Under the pieces are notes generated by a model. The model was not told the DNA's origin, did not search any database, and worked only from the letters and a program-made list of their open reading frames with translations. The translations under genes were made by a program, and so were the position numbers. From assembly GCA_023846275.1 (NCBI GenBank), contig CM043874.1, positions 24,215,630 through 24,279,629 of the forward strand: 64,000 nucleotides of DNA. The letters are read 5' to 3'. Origin of the DNA: Vanilla planifolia. Its lineage: Eukaryota; Streptophyta; Magnoliopsida; Asparagales; Orchidaceae. This document shows, in pieces, positions 1-13,560 of the stretch (positions are counted from its first letter, which is position 1; each line of letters starts with the position of its first letter).

Positions 1-1024
1 TTTGAAAAAATTGAGAAAATCATATGACAAGTTATTTTTATTGAAGAACTATATGAATAATTCAAAACATGCATAATATATGGCAGTACATGTAGAACAA
101 AAAATGTTTAACAACTAGTCTAGTCCTAAAAATTTATTTATCTAGTCGTTAAAAGAGTTGTTGCAACCTTCCATAAACAATCCAAAACATTGAAACACTA
201 CAAATAATGATAAAAATAAAAAGAATTGATAAATAAATGTTTAAAAAGAAAATTAAGGAGGGAATTGCTAAGCCTAAACAACTCAAGTTTCCATCATTAG
301 ATCCTTTTGAGAGTTGTTCAGTAAGGTGCATTTTAATTTGCAAAATCCTTTGAAGAAAGCTTGTGAGAAGGAGATTTCAAAGCAACATCAATTGGATTGC
401 TTCAGAATTGAAGAAATAAAAAGCTGCTCCATTTTTGCACATTAAATCATAAAACTCTTGAAAATTTTGATAATAATATTGTTCAATCTATAGTTAAGTA
501 CTTGTATTTATATATGTGACTTTGTGCTTTATACCAACTTTTTTGATTTTTTATCTTGGCTTTATATAGCTTCAAGCTACTTAATGTAAAGAGGATTGGC
601 TAAGCTCATAAATGGATAATATTGAATGGATTTGGGTGTTGATTGATTCGTGAAAAACCTTAGCTTGTATTTCAATTTCTTCAAGTGGTTGTGGCAAAGA
701 AGTAATTATTATAGTGGTGCTCAATGGATAATTTTTGTGTGGATATAGGCTTGAGATTAAGTCGAAACATCTAAAAATATTATTTCCTTTGCATTTAGTT
801 ACCTTGTCTTTTATTCAAGCTTGTTTGATTACTTTATTATAGCTTTAGAAGTAACTCATTATGGTTATTTGGTATAATCTACAATGAATTGAATAAGAGG
901 TGTGATACTTTAAAGCAAAGTTTTAAGAAAGGATTTAATTGTTCTTTTGTTACCTAAAGTATTTTATTAATTTGTGCAACACTAATTCACTTCTTTATTG
1001 GTATGCCTCCTTAGCACTTTAGAT
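1..1024 (+). repeat. 3' part of a Copia-type LTR (cut by window edge)
   Basis: AT-rich non-coding sequence that ends in a CT-rich segment (about 985-1024, 'attcacttctttattggt') of the kind that closes many plant Copia LTRs. A poorly preserved primer-site-like stretch follows at about 1023-1040, and decayed Copia gag starts within 150 bp. The order LTR, primer site, gag is seen. The LTR assignment is inferred, because the 5' end lies outside the window and no second copy was found. Confidence 0.4.
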
Positions 1025-1149
1025 TAAGATTCTTACAAAAAAGGTGTCACATTCTTGAGTAGATCGTTATGCATATCACTGTTGTTATTTGTTATTTTGA
1101 TTTGCTTTAAAGGTTTATTTTGAAAAGGCTATTTTCAAACCATTGACTC

Positions 1150-2260
1150 TCCATTATTATTTGAAGGAGATTGTTAACATGAAAATGAGTTTTAAATCTT
1201 TTGTTAAAAGAGTGGACTTTGAAGTATGGCTATTATTTGAAACCTTGCATGCTGTCCTTATTTGCACTTTTTAAAATGATGATAAATTTATAAAATTATC
1301 TCAACAAAATACTAGGGGCTTACATGTACTATTTTGTGCTTTAAGTGAAGAAATTAGTATTAAAATTTTTATGATTAACACTTGCCTTGAGGTAATGTAA
1401 GAGCTAGATAAGTCATATGATGAAAAGCAAGCTCAAACTTTTGAAGAGAGAAAAAAGAGAAATTAAAAAATAAAAGAGAAAAAAGGAAGAAAAAATCATC
1501 TAAAAACTCAATGATTTCTATTACATCAATGACAACTATTTATGAAGGTACCTCCTCATGTCATAAGATAAGCTCTTTTACATCTATTAATGAAGAGTTA
1601 TTTAATTCTTATGATGAATTCATTGTGAAGCATGATAAGCTTATTGAAAAATATGATCATCTTAAATGAATGTGTTCAAAGTATGCTAAATATATATTTG
1701 ACCTAGAAAAGAAGTGTGAATCACTAAGAAAGTATGATGAAGATCTTACTTCTCATGTTAAAATTATCTTCCTTAAGTGAATATCAAATCAAATTTTTTT
1801 GAATTTGAATCTTTGTCCTTAGAGCTTGTTATTATATTAACACCTTGAAAAATGAAAATGGTATGCACAAAAGATAGACTTTTGAACTAAAAAAATTAAA
1901 TGTCTATGCTACCATTCATAATGAATTTAATATTTTGAACATAAAATTGGATAATACTTCTTCACATGCAATTGCTCATGCTTCATCACATAATCATGTG
2001 ACCTATTAAGAGGAAAATAAATGACATGCATGCACATTGTTTTATGCCATCTTTACATGATTACTATTCACATGAACCACCAAATTTTATATACAACTAT
2101 TATTGTATATTAAGTCATGTTTTTATTGATTACCCTTTTAGAAAATCTATAAATTTAAAAACAAACAATTATGTTTGGATTCCTATAGAAAGCATTTCTT
2201 ATGAAAAAAAAATTAAGATCACATTATTCACACACTTTCACTTGTGAACCCAAGATAGTT
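1150..2260 (+). pseudogene. Decayed Copia gag
   Basis: A broken gag coding region of a Ty1/Copia element, which would encode the capsid/nucleocapsid of the retrotransposon particle. By frame-hopping one reads a capsid-like stretch ('FVKRVDFEVW' near 1200), 'VLFCALSEE' near 1335, a Lys/Glu-rich linker ('EERKKRN' near 1445), and a worn zinc knuckle around 2095-2135 followed by 'DYPFRKS' and 'YVWIP', the last resembling the usual junction before protease. Stops and frameshifts are frequent, and an internal part between the capsid core and the linker seems to be deleted. It is non-functional. It could be the 5' half of the Copia whose protease starts at 20143, but that cannot be shown here. Confidence 0.6.
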
Positions 2261-2690
2261 TAAGTTCCCAAATTTATACATAATGAATGTAAGAATTGAA
2301 TGTAAGGAGCAAAGTATGAAGATATCAGAGTGGAATGAATTGAGAAGACCTTTGCTCAAGTATGTTTGGCTCAACCTTCAAATCTTGGGGTTGATTAGGT
2401 TTGCTCTTTGTGGCATGGCTAAATTACTTGTAGACATTCACTTGTAACATTATTATAGTTAGTAATGTCAAGCCTCTTTCTCTTATGCTTAAGTGCATCT
2501 AGATTGCATTCATTCATATATGCATTAACTAAATCATTTTTAGGTTTATAATCACTTAGAATTTCAAGTTTATAATATTTTTTAAAGCTACATTGGATTA
2601 TCTAGAGTCAATTTAAATCTTAATGAAATCAAGATAAAAATAAGCCATTTTGTCACTACTTTATGACTGCAAAATATGATATATTATATT
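2261..2690. other. No gene seen; unclassified AT-rich sequence
   Basis: Between decayed gag and the next LTR. No conserved domain was recognised in any frame. It may be the remaining gag tail or part of an older repeat. Confidence 0.3.
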
Positions 2691-2695
2691 ATATG

Positions 2696-4513
2696 TGTTA
2701 GTTTATGTTTTGACTTAATATCAATTGATTTTGAGATCTAGTATTGGATCGTATTAATATGATGGTTTCATCATGTAGTTGCAATTATTGTCAGAACAAA
2801 GAATTAAAAGTTCTAACTGATTGTATACGATATCAGCAATATATAAGCATAGTCTATTTCTGAGAGTTTATTTACTACCAGCATCGTAATTGTAAAATCT
2901 CTTTCATATGTGTAGATAAGTTATTTTTTCTCAGTACAGTTCATATATTAAAGTTTAGTTACATTTGGACATGTACATTTGGTGTATCGTACCAATATGA
3001 TTGTAGCCACTTGATTGTATCATCATTTGCAATTGTACTTTATTTAATCTTAACTACTATATTGTATAATATAGAGTAAAATATCATAAATGTACTATCT
3101 ATTTTCTTACATAGATAACTTAAACTACTTAGGAAAGAAATATGTTTATTATACTATATGAATCAATTTTTGTATCATATGAGAACAAACATCAACTCAT
3201 ACAACCCCAAAAGTGTTATTATCTACATTATCATACTACTATGATCAATGCATCAAACTTGTACCTAAAACAAGTTTTGTTACAAAGATGTTGTACCACA
3301 CAATAGTCTTATTAGACATGTACGATTATACAGGTCGAATTAAGTTTATTACAATATGATCGTACAAGCTTAAATTCTTATATGGTCACATCATACAATA
3401 TTTTCTTGAGAGCTCAACTTTTCGTGAAAATAAATATCGTATGATGATGATCCACTATCAAACATCAAACATGTACGATCTATTTAAGTTATTAAGATGA
3501 ATGTTTATATACTAGTATAATATGTGTGATTGTTTGGTATGTTATATATATGAATGTAAATACTAGACTAAGAGTGACATCATACAATATGAGGAATGTC
3601 TTGAACTTGTATAATAATTTATTTTTAGCATAATAATGCTAGACATATCACTTTATCATTGAGACAATCTTAGTTCTATCTTTATCATCCTAACACGACA
3701 TCTTTGACGTACTAATACTATGTGTTCTAGAAAGCTTTAACAGTTAATTTATTCACTTTTGGAAAACCAAATCTAGGCATTATATTTGCTTTAACTTATT
3801 CCAAAGCTTATGATATATAAAAAGGAGTGATCTATGAATAAGAGATGATTCAATTTATAATACCTTAACTTGATTGACAAGCACTTTATAACTATGACTA
3901 AAAAATTTGTGTTCCACTACAACATCATTTAGACTTGGATTCATATTATTCTTTCATTCATTAATTTTTTTGTAACATCTCATCTAATATATCTAATTAT
4001 TGTGATGTTTTGCATTGAGGATTAATGCTATTAGTTATTATAACCGAGTAATTATTTGAGGTGTATTATTAAGTATATCCTTAGTTAGGCTATTGCTATA
4101 AGCTTAGAGTTGCTGATGCTATTGGAAGCTCGGTGAAACTTGTGTTTGATCTACATATATCAACTACTTTGAGGGTTTTGTAGCTTACTCATAGGTTGGG
4201 CAAAAGGCATTTGTAGTGGAAGCTCGGTTCGATCAACTATGGGTGAATGTAGATAGAGGCTTTATTAAACCATTTCAAATCTTAGTATGATTTATTATTT
4301 ACACTTACATATTTTCACTTGCTTCTTAATCAATAACAAAGTATTTTAAAAACTATTTGGTTGAATTGTGTTAATCTTTGAATAAATAATAATAAATTTG
4401 TTATAATATTAATGGCCTAACCTTGAAATTGAAGAAATTAATCATTATTTTTATAAAAAAAATTAAATATTCATAATTCACTTCCCTTCTTGTGTATAAC
4501 AAAGTTTCCTTCA
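2696..4513 (+). repeat. Copia 5' LTR (second element)
   Basis: Begins TGTTAGTTTATG, a typical Copia LTR start, and ends in a CT-rich segment closing with CTTCA at 4513. A mutated tRNA-Met primer site follows two bases later and gag follows that. The interior is non-coding and rich in GTAC/GATCGTA-like words that also occur in the LTRs of the antisense Copia at 21.7-31.4 kb and in the LTR near 53.3-54.2 kb, suggesting related families. No matching 3' LTR was identified, so length (about 1.8 kb) and start rest on motif recognition. Confidence 0.6.
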
Positions 4514-4515
4514 AT

Positions 4516-4527
4516 CAGTATTAAAGA
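4516..4527 (+). other. Primer-binding site of the second Copia
   Basis: CAGTATTAAAG matches the canonical plant Copia site TGGTATCAGAG except mostly at C-to-T or G-to-A positions. It lies two bases after the LTR end and would pair with the 3' end of initiator tRNA-Met. Confidence 0.5.
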
Positions 4528-4614
4528 AGAGTTCAATTAAGAGAAAAACTTTCTAAGATAAAATCCATAACTTGCTCTTATAGTGTGTGAATTACTTTCA
4601 TTTTCTTTAATTCA

Positions 4615-5300
4615 ATGGATTGTCCATCTTTGTTTGTAGATGAACACTGCTATTCTATCTAAAAAATGAATTTAAAATTTTATTAAAAAAATGATTATAA
4701 TTTATGAGATATCTTTGTTCATCCTTGTACTATCCTTCAAGATAGGAGAGTGACATAACAAAAATATTGATTTAATTGAATGTAAGAGGACAAACTTACT
4801 TGTCTTATGCTTTGTCTCAATAAAGTAGCATAAAAATTTCTACCTTAACAACTTGGTTTGAAGCAATGTAGGATCTATATATTTTGCATAGTGAAAACTA
4901 GTCCCATGTTTTTAATGAAGATAAGAAGAAGGTGAAGAACAACAAGAAGAAGGAATAGCGAAAAATAAAAAAGTTGATACAATGCATTTCAAAGTGAAAT
5001 GTTGGAGCCTTATCAAGTAAGTCTAGCTTTAATATTGTTTCATCAAATGGATGTGATGATGTTTTATCAGTTAGTTTTAATGACCTTCTAGTTGAGCAAA
5101 AGAAATTGGTCAATATGTATATAAAGTTTAAAGTGAAATCTAACAAATAAGAATAATATGTTCATTCTTTAGAAAATTAATGTAATGAGCTCAAAGAAAA
5201 GAATGATTAGATTCAATTAAATATCATCTCACTCAGGTTTATAAATTGCCTTAAGGTATCACGTATAGTGCACACATGAATGTTTTGTCATATTCATAAT
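4615..5300 (+). pseudogene. Decayed Copia gag (second element)
   Basis: Starts with a recognisable Copia gag opening near 4615 ('MDCPSLF', then the remains of a tryptophan-containing 'W-K-x-K' segment) about 100 bp after the primer site. Further on there is an acidic Glu-rich tract (about 4920-4960) and a coiled-coil-like stretch typical of the gag middle. Many stops are present. No protease or pol follows directly; the coding signal fades after about 5300. The pol part may lie further right (see 20143), but that link is inference. Confidence 0.45.
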
Positions 5301-5899
5301 TTATCCTACAATTCAAGATATCAGATTTATTTCAAATATTTTTATAATATATGGCATTAATCCCACTTGATTTGAACTGCATTTTAATGATTTACATACT
5401 TAAGTTGATTGGATGAACTTTTAAAAATGTTAACTTAACAATCTAAGCCTTATATCATATATTTCAAGATTAAATTTTAAATTTTTGTCATAATTGTTAA
5501 ATATTATATTTCTAAAAGTGTAGGTAAAAATTCATGTTTTTTAAATGAATTATCAAGCTTAATTATTTAAAAATTAAAAACATAATTAATTATAGTATAT
5601 TTTGCTTATCAAAACATATTTTTAGCCCAAGTGTACTTCTGCTCCAAAAAATGTACTTTTATGTTTTCAAGTGTATGTTAACTATATTTTCTACAAATAA
5701 ATTGCATTTCACATTTATCTCAATGTTTTCACATTCCATTATATTGTTTCATACTTTCTTTCAACAAGCATAATTAGATCATTTTTAGAATATTGTTTTT
5801 ACTAAATTTATTGTTTATGCACTTGTATTGAACCCATATTTACAATGAATTTTATTGATTTTGGTTTGAATTTTGGATATTCTCTAAGTAAAATGAACT
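5301..5899. other. No gene seen; AT-rich
   Basis: Very AT-rich sequence with no open frame of note and no recognisable element end. The left edge of the following Ty3-type LTR could fall within it. Confidence 0.3.
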
Positions 5900-8800
5900 T
5901 TGTTGGAATACTTTGTATGTAGCTTTAATATTCCATACTTGGGTTTCACACTCAATCATCTATTATAATAATCTAATAAGGTCTAATAATTTCAATTCTA
6001 ATCTATAATAATCAACAGATATAATTATCTTTAACACAAATAAAACATGTCCATTATAGACTAAATAATTCAGCAAATGAAATGATGGATGCCCAAACTA
6101 TTAATAATCACATGCCTAGCAACCCTTAAAATTCAAAGAGTTGGGTACTTGCATTAAAGGATTTCTTATTGAACCTTTATGTAATGGTAAGGGTGGTAAG
6201 CTAAGGAGCTCAATAGGAAATCCTCAAGATATCCTATAAAATAAATAGTAGTCATATACAATATAACTAGGCAAAATGTAAAATTTGATTTGTAATGTCA
6301 TGTAGAGGGGACTCGCCTATTAAAATGAGTTAATCATAAACTGGGATACAACATAGTAAAGATACACTAGTCACTTGTCTCTTAACATAACTTAGAGAAC
6401 CTTAGCTCATCATAAACTATCAAGACTCCTCTAATTCCTAGAACATCATGATTCTATTATGTAATTGTTCTAGTGACTAATATCCAACCAATGGTCTATT
6501 ACACGTCCTTCACATAAACAAACATAGTCACAATCTTTTGGGATGTCCTCAAAATCAACCAAAACTCTGTGGTTCTTTTGAAGTACAATTGCAAAATTTG
6601 ACACGTCCACACTCCTTCAAGATGTCCTAAATAATCTAAAAACATCTATAGTTCTTTGGGTTGTTCTAAATGATCTGATAGTCTATATTTTTTTGGGAGT
6701 CTTTACTTTAAAGTCCCTTGCATCATTATCTTGTGCTTCCTAACTCTAGGAATCATACATAAATATTGTTAAGATTCTCTTGTCTAATTCTTTTTTAATT
6801 TATCATTTCTCCTTGGGCACCACTCCAAGCACCCCTTTTTCTCCAAGCATAGCTAAAAGTATCTTATTCTTTATTTTGAATCCAATATGGCCTATATAAC
6901 ATAACCCTAACTGCATCTGGGTCCATATCAACTTATCTGAAATTTGACCTAGGGTTAGTACTACTTATTGGCATGTTTGGGATATTGTATATTTTAATCA
7001 ATCAATTTGAGTGTTGTAGAATATCCTCCAAACTTTAACTAGTCTATTTGGGTATCTAATCTGAGCATTTTAGGGTTTTTTCAAAATTTTAATCTTATTT
7101 AAGGTATCTTAGTGTTTCTTTTAAACCTTAATTAACTATTTATGATACTTTAGGGTTTCTTCAAAATCTTATTTTCTTATCTAAGATACCTTAGAGTTTT
7201 TCTAAATCTTAAATGTCTTATCTAATATTATCATAACTTTCCAAATTCCTCATCAATGATTAGCCATTAACCCTAATTAGTATTTAGTATTTAGTCTCCT
7301 TATTAGGTTTCTTTAACCTTATTTAAGGCTCCATATAAACTTCTTCCTTAAAACTAGGGACCTGACTTTAACCTTAGACTTACTATATAAGTTTAATTTG
7401 TTCTTTGGCTCTCATTCAAGTCATATCTTTTTAAACCTAAGTTCACTTGAGTCTTATCAATGACTTTGCATGCCCATCAAGCTAACTTGAGCCATTGGCC
7501 TCTTTCCAAAGTTTCTCTTATACCACTCTCAAACCCAAACCATTATTTAGGGTTTCCAACCTATGGCTTAAGAGTCTTAAAGGGACAACTCATGGTCTTA
7601 CCCTTATTCTAAGCCAGACCAAATGTTTAGACAAAATATATAAGAACCATTAGCTCTCTCTCAACCCTAATCTCATCTACGGTTTAACTCGAGAGTCTTA
7701 CCAGGTGGTTTTAGCTCTTAATTATAACCTTAAGTCATATTACATACCATATAAAATCATAAGCATTCTCACAATTCACAACTTCAAATCATCATCATTC
7801 TCTTCCATAGTTTATCACAAGGCTTCTCACTCTAGACCTCTCTTCTTAGAGTTACCTTTCGCCCTAACTAACTTAAAATTTCAAACCCTAGTAACTATAA
7901 ATTTCAAATCCTAAGGCTTCCAAATTTGAAACCTTAAGCTTTTGAATTTTAAATGCAAGGTCTTTAAATTTCAAACCCTAGCATGTCTAAATTTCAAATC
8001 TTAAGACCTTTAAATTACAAACCATAGAATTTTTAACTTTCAAATCCTATAGTATTTAGATTTCAAATCCTATATATTTAAATTATAAACTCTATGTTCT
8101 TTTATTAGTTTCAATTAGCCTTAAGATCTAACCTAAGGTTACCAAACCTTATTAGATAATTCTACATATCATAAAGCCTAAAATCATACTTTGTTGAACC
8201 CATATCCTCTTGCTAAGCCTACTTGAGAACCTCACTCAACCTTAGCCTTCTTAAAAGCCAATGACAAGATTCTTAAGCCTCTCCACAAGGAACTTGAGAG
8301 CATGATTTGTCCTAAAAGTCATCTATAGTGCTTCATGGTCTCATTAATGCATCCAAAGCCCTTGGTTAAGCGTAATCACTTAGCCCAAGGCTTACTTATG
8401 GATACAAGCCTCTCTTGGTCATAAAAATCAACATATAGGTTTGAAATTTTGCAAGGAAAATTTGCATATATGCATGATTGTGTTTCATAGAAAAAATTAA
8501 AAATTATTGCTAAGTTATGTTATTCAAAATTACATCATCAAATCATTGCTCAATCATGGTTAGCACAAGTCTATGATAGTCCTTGTTTCAACATAAAATA
8601 TAATTGTAATGTTGACCTTAATAAATCTTTGTAAATTATTTTATCAAAACATGATCTTAGTTATGGAAGCATTCATTTCATCATGGGCCTAATCTCAATA
8701 AGGCATAAGGTTAGAGCATCTAGACTTAGCTATTTGTATTTTCACAAGAAATATAAATGCAATGTTCAACATGTAAAAATTTAAGATATATCTCAACAAG

Positions 8801-9572
8801 ACATGAATTTAAGCATGGTAAGACTCATCTGAGCATGAAATAGGCCATGACAAACAAAATCATGTCATTCTCTTAAATAATCTTGGCTTCCTTTTATGTT
8901 CATACCAACAATTTCTTACGAAAAACTTAGCACTAGAAGCATGCATATACATCAAAATACTTGGTTTTAACAATGAATATGTAGCTAATTTAATTATATA
9001 GCTTAAGGGTCATCCTATCTTGAAGTGAATAGAGGACTTAACCAAGGAATTGAGATTCTTCTCTTCCAAGCTCTTAGGTTTCCTCTTCCTCTTCCTTGCT
9101 CTCCTCTACTACGATTACTTCTTTTGCTCTTAATTTTCTCTCCTTAACCTTATGGCTAGGTTTTTTTAAAAACTTTCAAAAACCATCTCTTATCACTTTA
9201 TATAACAAGATCAACCATATCCCTTATAGATATGATGATTAGGATAATCTAGGTTATAGATATACTTAATCCAATTTTAAATCTTGATGGAATTAAGAAG
9301 GTTTAAATTTTAATTCTTTTATATAGGTAGTCCTCAATCTTATTCTTTAAGCATCAAGGAGAATTCATGTATACATCATGACTAAAGATATGAATGATTA
9401 AATCTAGCCTTATATCCAAACCACTTAAATTTTATAATCATGATTTAATTTTTAAATTTTTTTATAAATATACTAAGAATTCAATTAAAATAATTTATAT
9501 TTTAAATGGTTGATTAAATATTTAAATTTCAAATAATCAACTAGAAGAAAGGACATACCTTAGGTTGGCCTA
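5900..9572 (-). repeat. Long Ty3/Gypsy-type LTR, minus orientation (copy A)
   Basis: Shares order and sequence with 33693-38016 (copy B): a 'gtaagctaag-gctcaata' block (6193; 34111), repeated 'ggtttctt-aaaacctta' blocks (about 7080-7200; 34920-35040), a 'tatggcttaagag' block (7562; 35321), a 22-23 bp minisatellite, and a pyrimidine-rich block (about 9055-9150; 37500-37600). Read on the minus strand the last is GA-rich and lies downstream of a TATATAAA box (9197-9204), as in the Ty3 LTR at 17593. The right end near 9572 would be the LTR start (TG changed to TA). No polypurine tract follows it, so it is probably a solo LTR. The left edge is uncertain by some hundreds of bases. Confidence 0.55.
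7870..8100. repeat. 22-23 bp minisatellite inside Ty3-type LTR A
   Basis: About ten diverged units of roughly 23 bp with the core 'aaatttcaaa-cctaa'. The same array, with about six units, lies at the matching place in LTR copy B (35716-35850), so it belongs to the LTR family. Confidence 0.65.
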
Positions 9573-9699
9573 AAGCTTACAAAGGTTCTATATAGACTAG
9601 CTAATCTAAGATGTGTAATAGATAGTGTGGAATTTTTGTTATCTATTGTATCTATTAATAAAAAAAATTTGTGGACCATAAGATCAAACAAAGATTTGT

Positions 9700-10870
9700 A
9701 AGTATTTGGATTTATTCTTAAAATGGTTACATGATCTCTTTCTGATAAGGAGATTGAGTTTGAAATCTAAGGAATACCTAGAGTTGAATATACATCCACA
9801 GCTCCAAATAAGATAACGTTTATAGAATTAGTAGAGATGAAACCTCAAATTCAAGAATTACTAGACATGGGGCTTATTCCCTCCAATAAGTCTCCATATG
9901 AAGCACTTATCCTCTTTGTTAAAAAGAAAGATAATGATTTATCAATGTGCATAAAATGAATTGAATAAGTTGATTATTAAGAACAAATGTCTATTGACAC
10001 CAATTGGTGATTTATTTCAATAGTTAGAAATATTTTTTAAGATTGATTTGAGATCTAGATATCGTCAGTTGAAAATTAAATAATCAAATAATAGTTAAGA
10101 CTACTTTCAGAACTCATTATAGGCATTACAAGTTTTTGATGTTACCTTTTGACCTTAGTAACATACCTATAGCTTTTATTGACTTAATGAATAAAATTTT
10201 AAAGAAAATTTTGACCAATTTTTAATCTTTTTTATTGATAATATTTTTGTATATTTTAAATCTCTAGGAGATCATATTCTATACTCATATATTATATTAC
10301 AAATTCTAAGTATCTACTATATGCAAAAATTTCTAAATGTGAAATTTTGTTGTCATAGGTAATATTTCTAAGATATGTGATTAGTGTAGTACGGAAATCA
10401 ATTGACCCACAAAAAATTTCTACTATTGTGAATTGTACTAGACCTATTTTTATTTTAGAAATTCAAAGTTTCTTGAGTTTAATTGGATATTATTGAAAGT
10501 TTATGTAAGAAATTTCTTAGATAGCATTCCAATTAACAAGATTTATTTAAAAAGCCATGAAATTTGAGTGAAGTTGATTGTGAGAATCATGTTAAACTCT
10601 GATAAAAATGGAAATGTGTGGTTATGGAATTTATTTTTAGACCACTTAAGACTACTACATGATATAATTTTGTATAGGTAGTTGTAGATTGGTTGATTAT
10701 GTTTACACATTTCTTAAATATTAGAATAGCTTTTTTTAGAAGAGTTAGCTCTATTGTATGTTCAATAGATTGCATTATCACATGGAGCATCAAAAGTGAT
10801 TATTTTTAAAGGTTTTAAATTTGTATCTCAATTTTGGAAAAAAAGGTGCTCAAAGCTTTTAATAATTAGC
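9700..10870 (+). pseudogene. Decayed Ty3/Gypsy reverse transcriptase and integrase core
   Basis: Remains of a Ty3/Gypsy pol. RT motifs in order: 'EIEFEI-GIP' and 'STAPNKI' (about 9750-9815), 'ELLDMGLIPSNKSPYEA' (about 9858-9905), 'LFVKKKD', 'LPFDLSN' (about 10142, the MPFGLTN motif), 'FIDNIFVYFKS' (about 10230, the FVVVFIDD box with its second Asp lost) and an 'IQSFLSLIGYY'-like stretch near 10460. RNase H is largely missing. Integrase then resumes with 'VVVDWL' near 10680, including the first catalytic Asp, and 'ISILEKKVLKAF' near 10830-10865 (the FTSKFWKSLQ region), where the frame stops abruptly. The rest of the integrase reappears at 16820 after a LINE. Non-functional. Confidence 0.8.
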
Positions 10871-12289
10871 TAATACTTAATAGAACTAATAACATTTTAA
10901 GAGAAAACTTTAACCATTGTTAGACGATTAACCTACTCTCCAAAACATATGATGGGACATTAGCAACAATGCGATGGGTGATTGTGGTAGAACATCAGAT
11001 GATGGAACAATTGCTAGAAGAAAAGTGTTGAATGTTCAGAAATAATCTCTAATAGAGTCAGGTGTTAGATCCAACAAGGATGTTAGACATCAATTAGCTT
11101 AAAATAATGAAACATATCAAAAGGGATTAATATCTTTTGCTTCATCAACTGATCACAACATGAATCTTTTACACAAGAACGTTCACAACTTAACATCTGC
11201 TAGTTATTCCTTCTTGTTGATTGATTGTGTGTAATAATGGGCACAGGGGAACACCTTCCCTTAATCTCTCATTTATTGAGATGTTGGGTGGTCCAATTGT
11301 GTGATTACTAATCAAACTTAAGTCATTGTTCATTTATAAAAGGGAATCATAAATCATTTCTGAGAAAAATGAAATCAAGAAAACGAATGAATCTTTTAAA
11401 CTAACAGTGATAGAAAAATTCTCATATGGGAGACCTAATATGGAATCCATTAGAAAAGCTTTCAACATAATCAACCTTTAAGGTGTGGTTAAGATTAGTT
11501 CAACTAGGTGATGCTTAAGTATTCATGGAAGTTGATTTAGTAAAACTACCTAAAAAAAAATAAATCAAATAGAAAAGTAGTATTTCTAATATATTTTGGC
11601 AAAACATTTAGGATGATAATTTATCACTTTATTATACTTATTGTTGCAAATAGTGACATGCTCCTTCAACTTGTAATTTCTTGCAATAAAAATTTATAAA
11701 CAAACAAACATAGAAAACCCAGACCATTTTATTAGTCAGAAGGACCAACTAAAAGAAAATAAGAACTCTTGAAAAATTTTGAATAAATCATCATTCAAGA
11801 TCGAGGGTCACATGTTTTCAAGGGAGTTGGAGAATGGTTCCTAATCTTAGGACCTTTCTCAATTTGAACATGAGTATTATGATTAGGCTATATTGGTTGA
11901 GCAAAGGAGGAATTTGGACAAGGATAAAGGTAAATTCAAATGGTAGGTAATGAGATAAGAATTATGTCAACAAAATTGTCTAAAGATCCTACAATTATGA
12001 ACAAAGGATTATGATAAGAAAAAATAGGTCAATGAAAGATTTTGAAGCAATCCTACAACAAAAAAACCATAGCATATTAGGCCTTCAAGTGTTAAAGGAC
12101 TTAAGTAATGAATTTCATGAAAGAGTCATCAATTTAAGACTAATTTTTCTTGAACAAGATGACTTCACCCCTGTGTAAACAAAAAGATAAAAAAGAGAGC
12201 CAAGAAAGGCATTAAGCATCACACTAATCCAAAAGGAAATTTTAGAAGTGTAATAATAGTAAAAATTGTAGACCACACTCTAATAAATG

Positions 12290-13560
12290 GATAATACATA
12301 TGGAATATTAGGGAGCTTTGAATGTCAAATCAATTTTCTTCTTTAAGCACATAATTCATAACATATCATTAGTAGAATTATTTGAACAAATGGTTCAAGA
12401 AGGAAAATTACCTTGTCTAATAACTATTTTTAGTTTTGTTCTCACTTTATTGGTAATCCATCCAACAAAATATGGATACTATAGAATAATAGTATCCATT
12501 GTGATAGTTTACATGTGGATGACTAATGTATTCATTTGTTTGTTGTAAGAGATGGAAGTTAGTTAGCTTCAAACTATACATTTGTATATTCCGAGTGTAT
12601 AAGGGCTCATAGAAGAGCATTGTTGAGTAGACTAATAGAGATTATGATAAATCCAAAGGACCAATGGTTAGTAGGGGAGACTTTAATGTAATTGCATATA
12701 TAAATGAATACAAGGAATCTTCAACCCCTTTAAAGGCAACACCAAATGCATTCATAGATTATTTAACTCAATGTAGCCAAATAGACCTTTTCTTGAGTTC
12801 ATCTTTTACCTGGATGGCATATTGAAAAGGAAAATGAGTTTAGAAAAGGTTAAATAGGATGCTAGTAAACAAAGACTGAATGGATCTCAACCCAATTGTA
12901 ATTATTTAGCACCTCTATAAAATGAAGTTTGATTATTGCCCTCTTTTTGCTACAACATTCTAAAGAGTAGGACTTTGGTGCAAAATAGTTTAGATTTCAA
13001 AATATATAGAAAACACATATAAGCTTTTACATAATGGACAATAATTGGGCAATTCTAACACATTAATCAGATATGTTAGCTTTAGCATTCAAGTTGAGAA
13101 GACTAAAAGAATGCCTTAAAATAGTGGAATAAAAATATAGTTGGTGGTATCTTTCAAGCTATCAAAAGAGTAGAAGTGGCAAAGTATAGGGAAAAAAGTT
13201 CTTGGAGAGCTACATAAACGAAGATAGGATTAACTTAAATAAAGTAAATCAACAACTCATGAAAGAACTAAATAAGAAAGAAATCCACTAAAACCAAAAA
13301 GATAGAGAAAAATGGTTAAAGGAAGGAGAGGGAAACATAAAATTCTTTCAAACATTAGTGAAAGATAAAGAAGCACAACTCAATATTAATGAGATTAAAG
13401 ATTCAAATGATTTAAAGGTGTCTAATCAAGATTAGATACAACTTGTTGTAGTACAGTATTTTGAAGATCTTCTATTAGAGAAAAAAAGGTTATCTGTGAT
13501 GTAAAAGTTTAAATAACATATCTTAGATAATCATAGAGGAAGTGAAACACTTCTTTATTA
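12290..13560 (+). pseudogene. LINE endonuclease domain remnant
   Basis: The strongest anchor is 'SRGDFNVIAYINEY' (12670-12711), the conserved GDFN metal-binding motif of AP-endonuclease-like LINE nucleases, which nick target DNA. It is followed by 'CSQIDLF' (12774-12794), then 'SSSFTWMAY' (12799-12825), the usual L-x-S-x-FTW block. 'KRLNRML' (about 12846-12866) and 'FDYCPLFATTF' (about 12929) match the RLDRVL and SDHCPLL blocks, the catalytic Asp-His pair being altered to Asp-Tyr. Stops occur throughout. Confidence 0.7.

Noticed and set aside
4898-5146. Minus-strand 82-codon frame
   Set aside because: Antisense shadow of the Glu/Lys-rich Copia gag on the plus strand.
7865-8100. Telomere-like CCCTA words
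   Set aside because: The period is about 23 bp, not 7, and the array sits inside an LTR; it is a minisatellite, not interstitial telomere.
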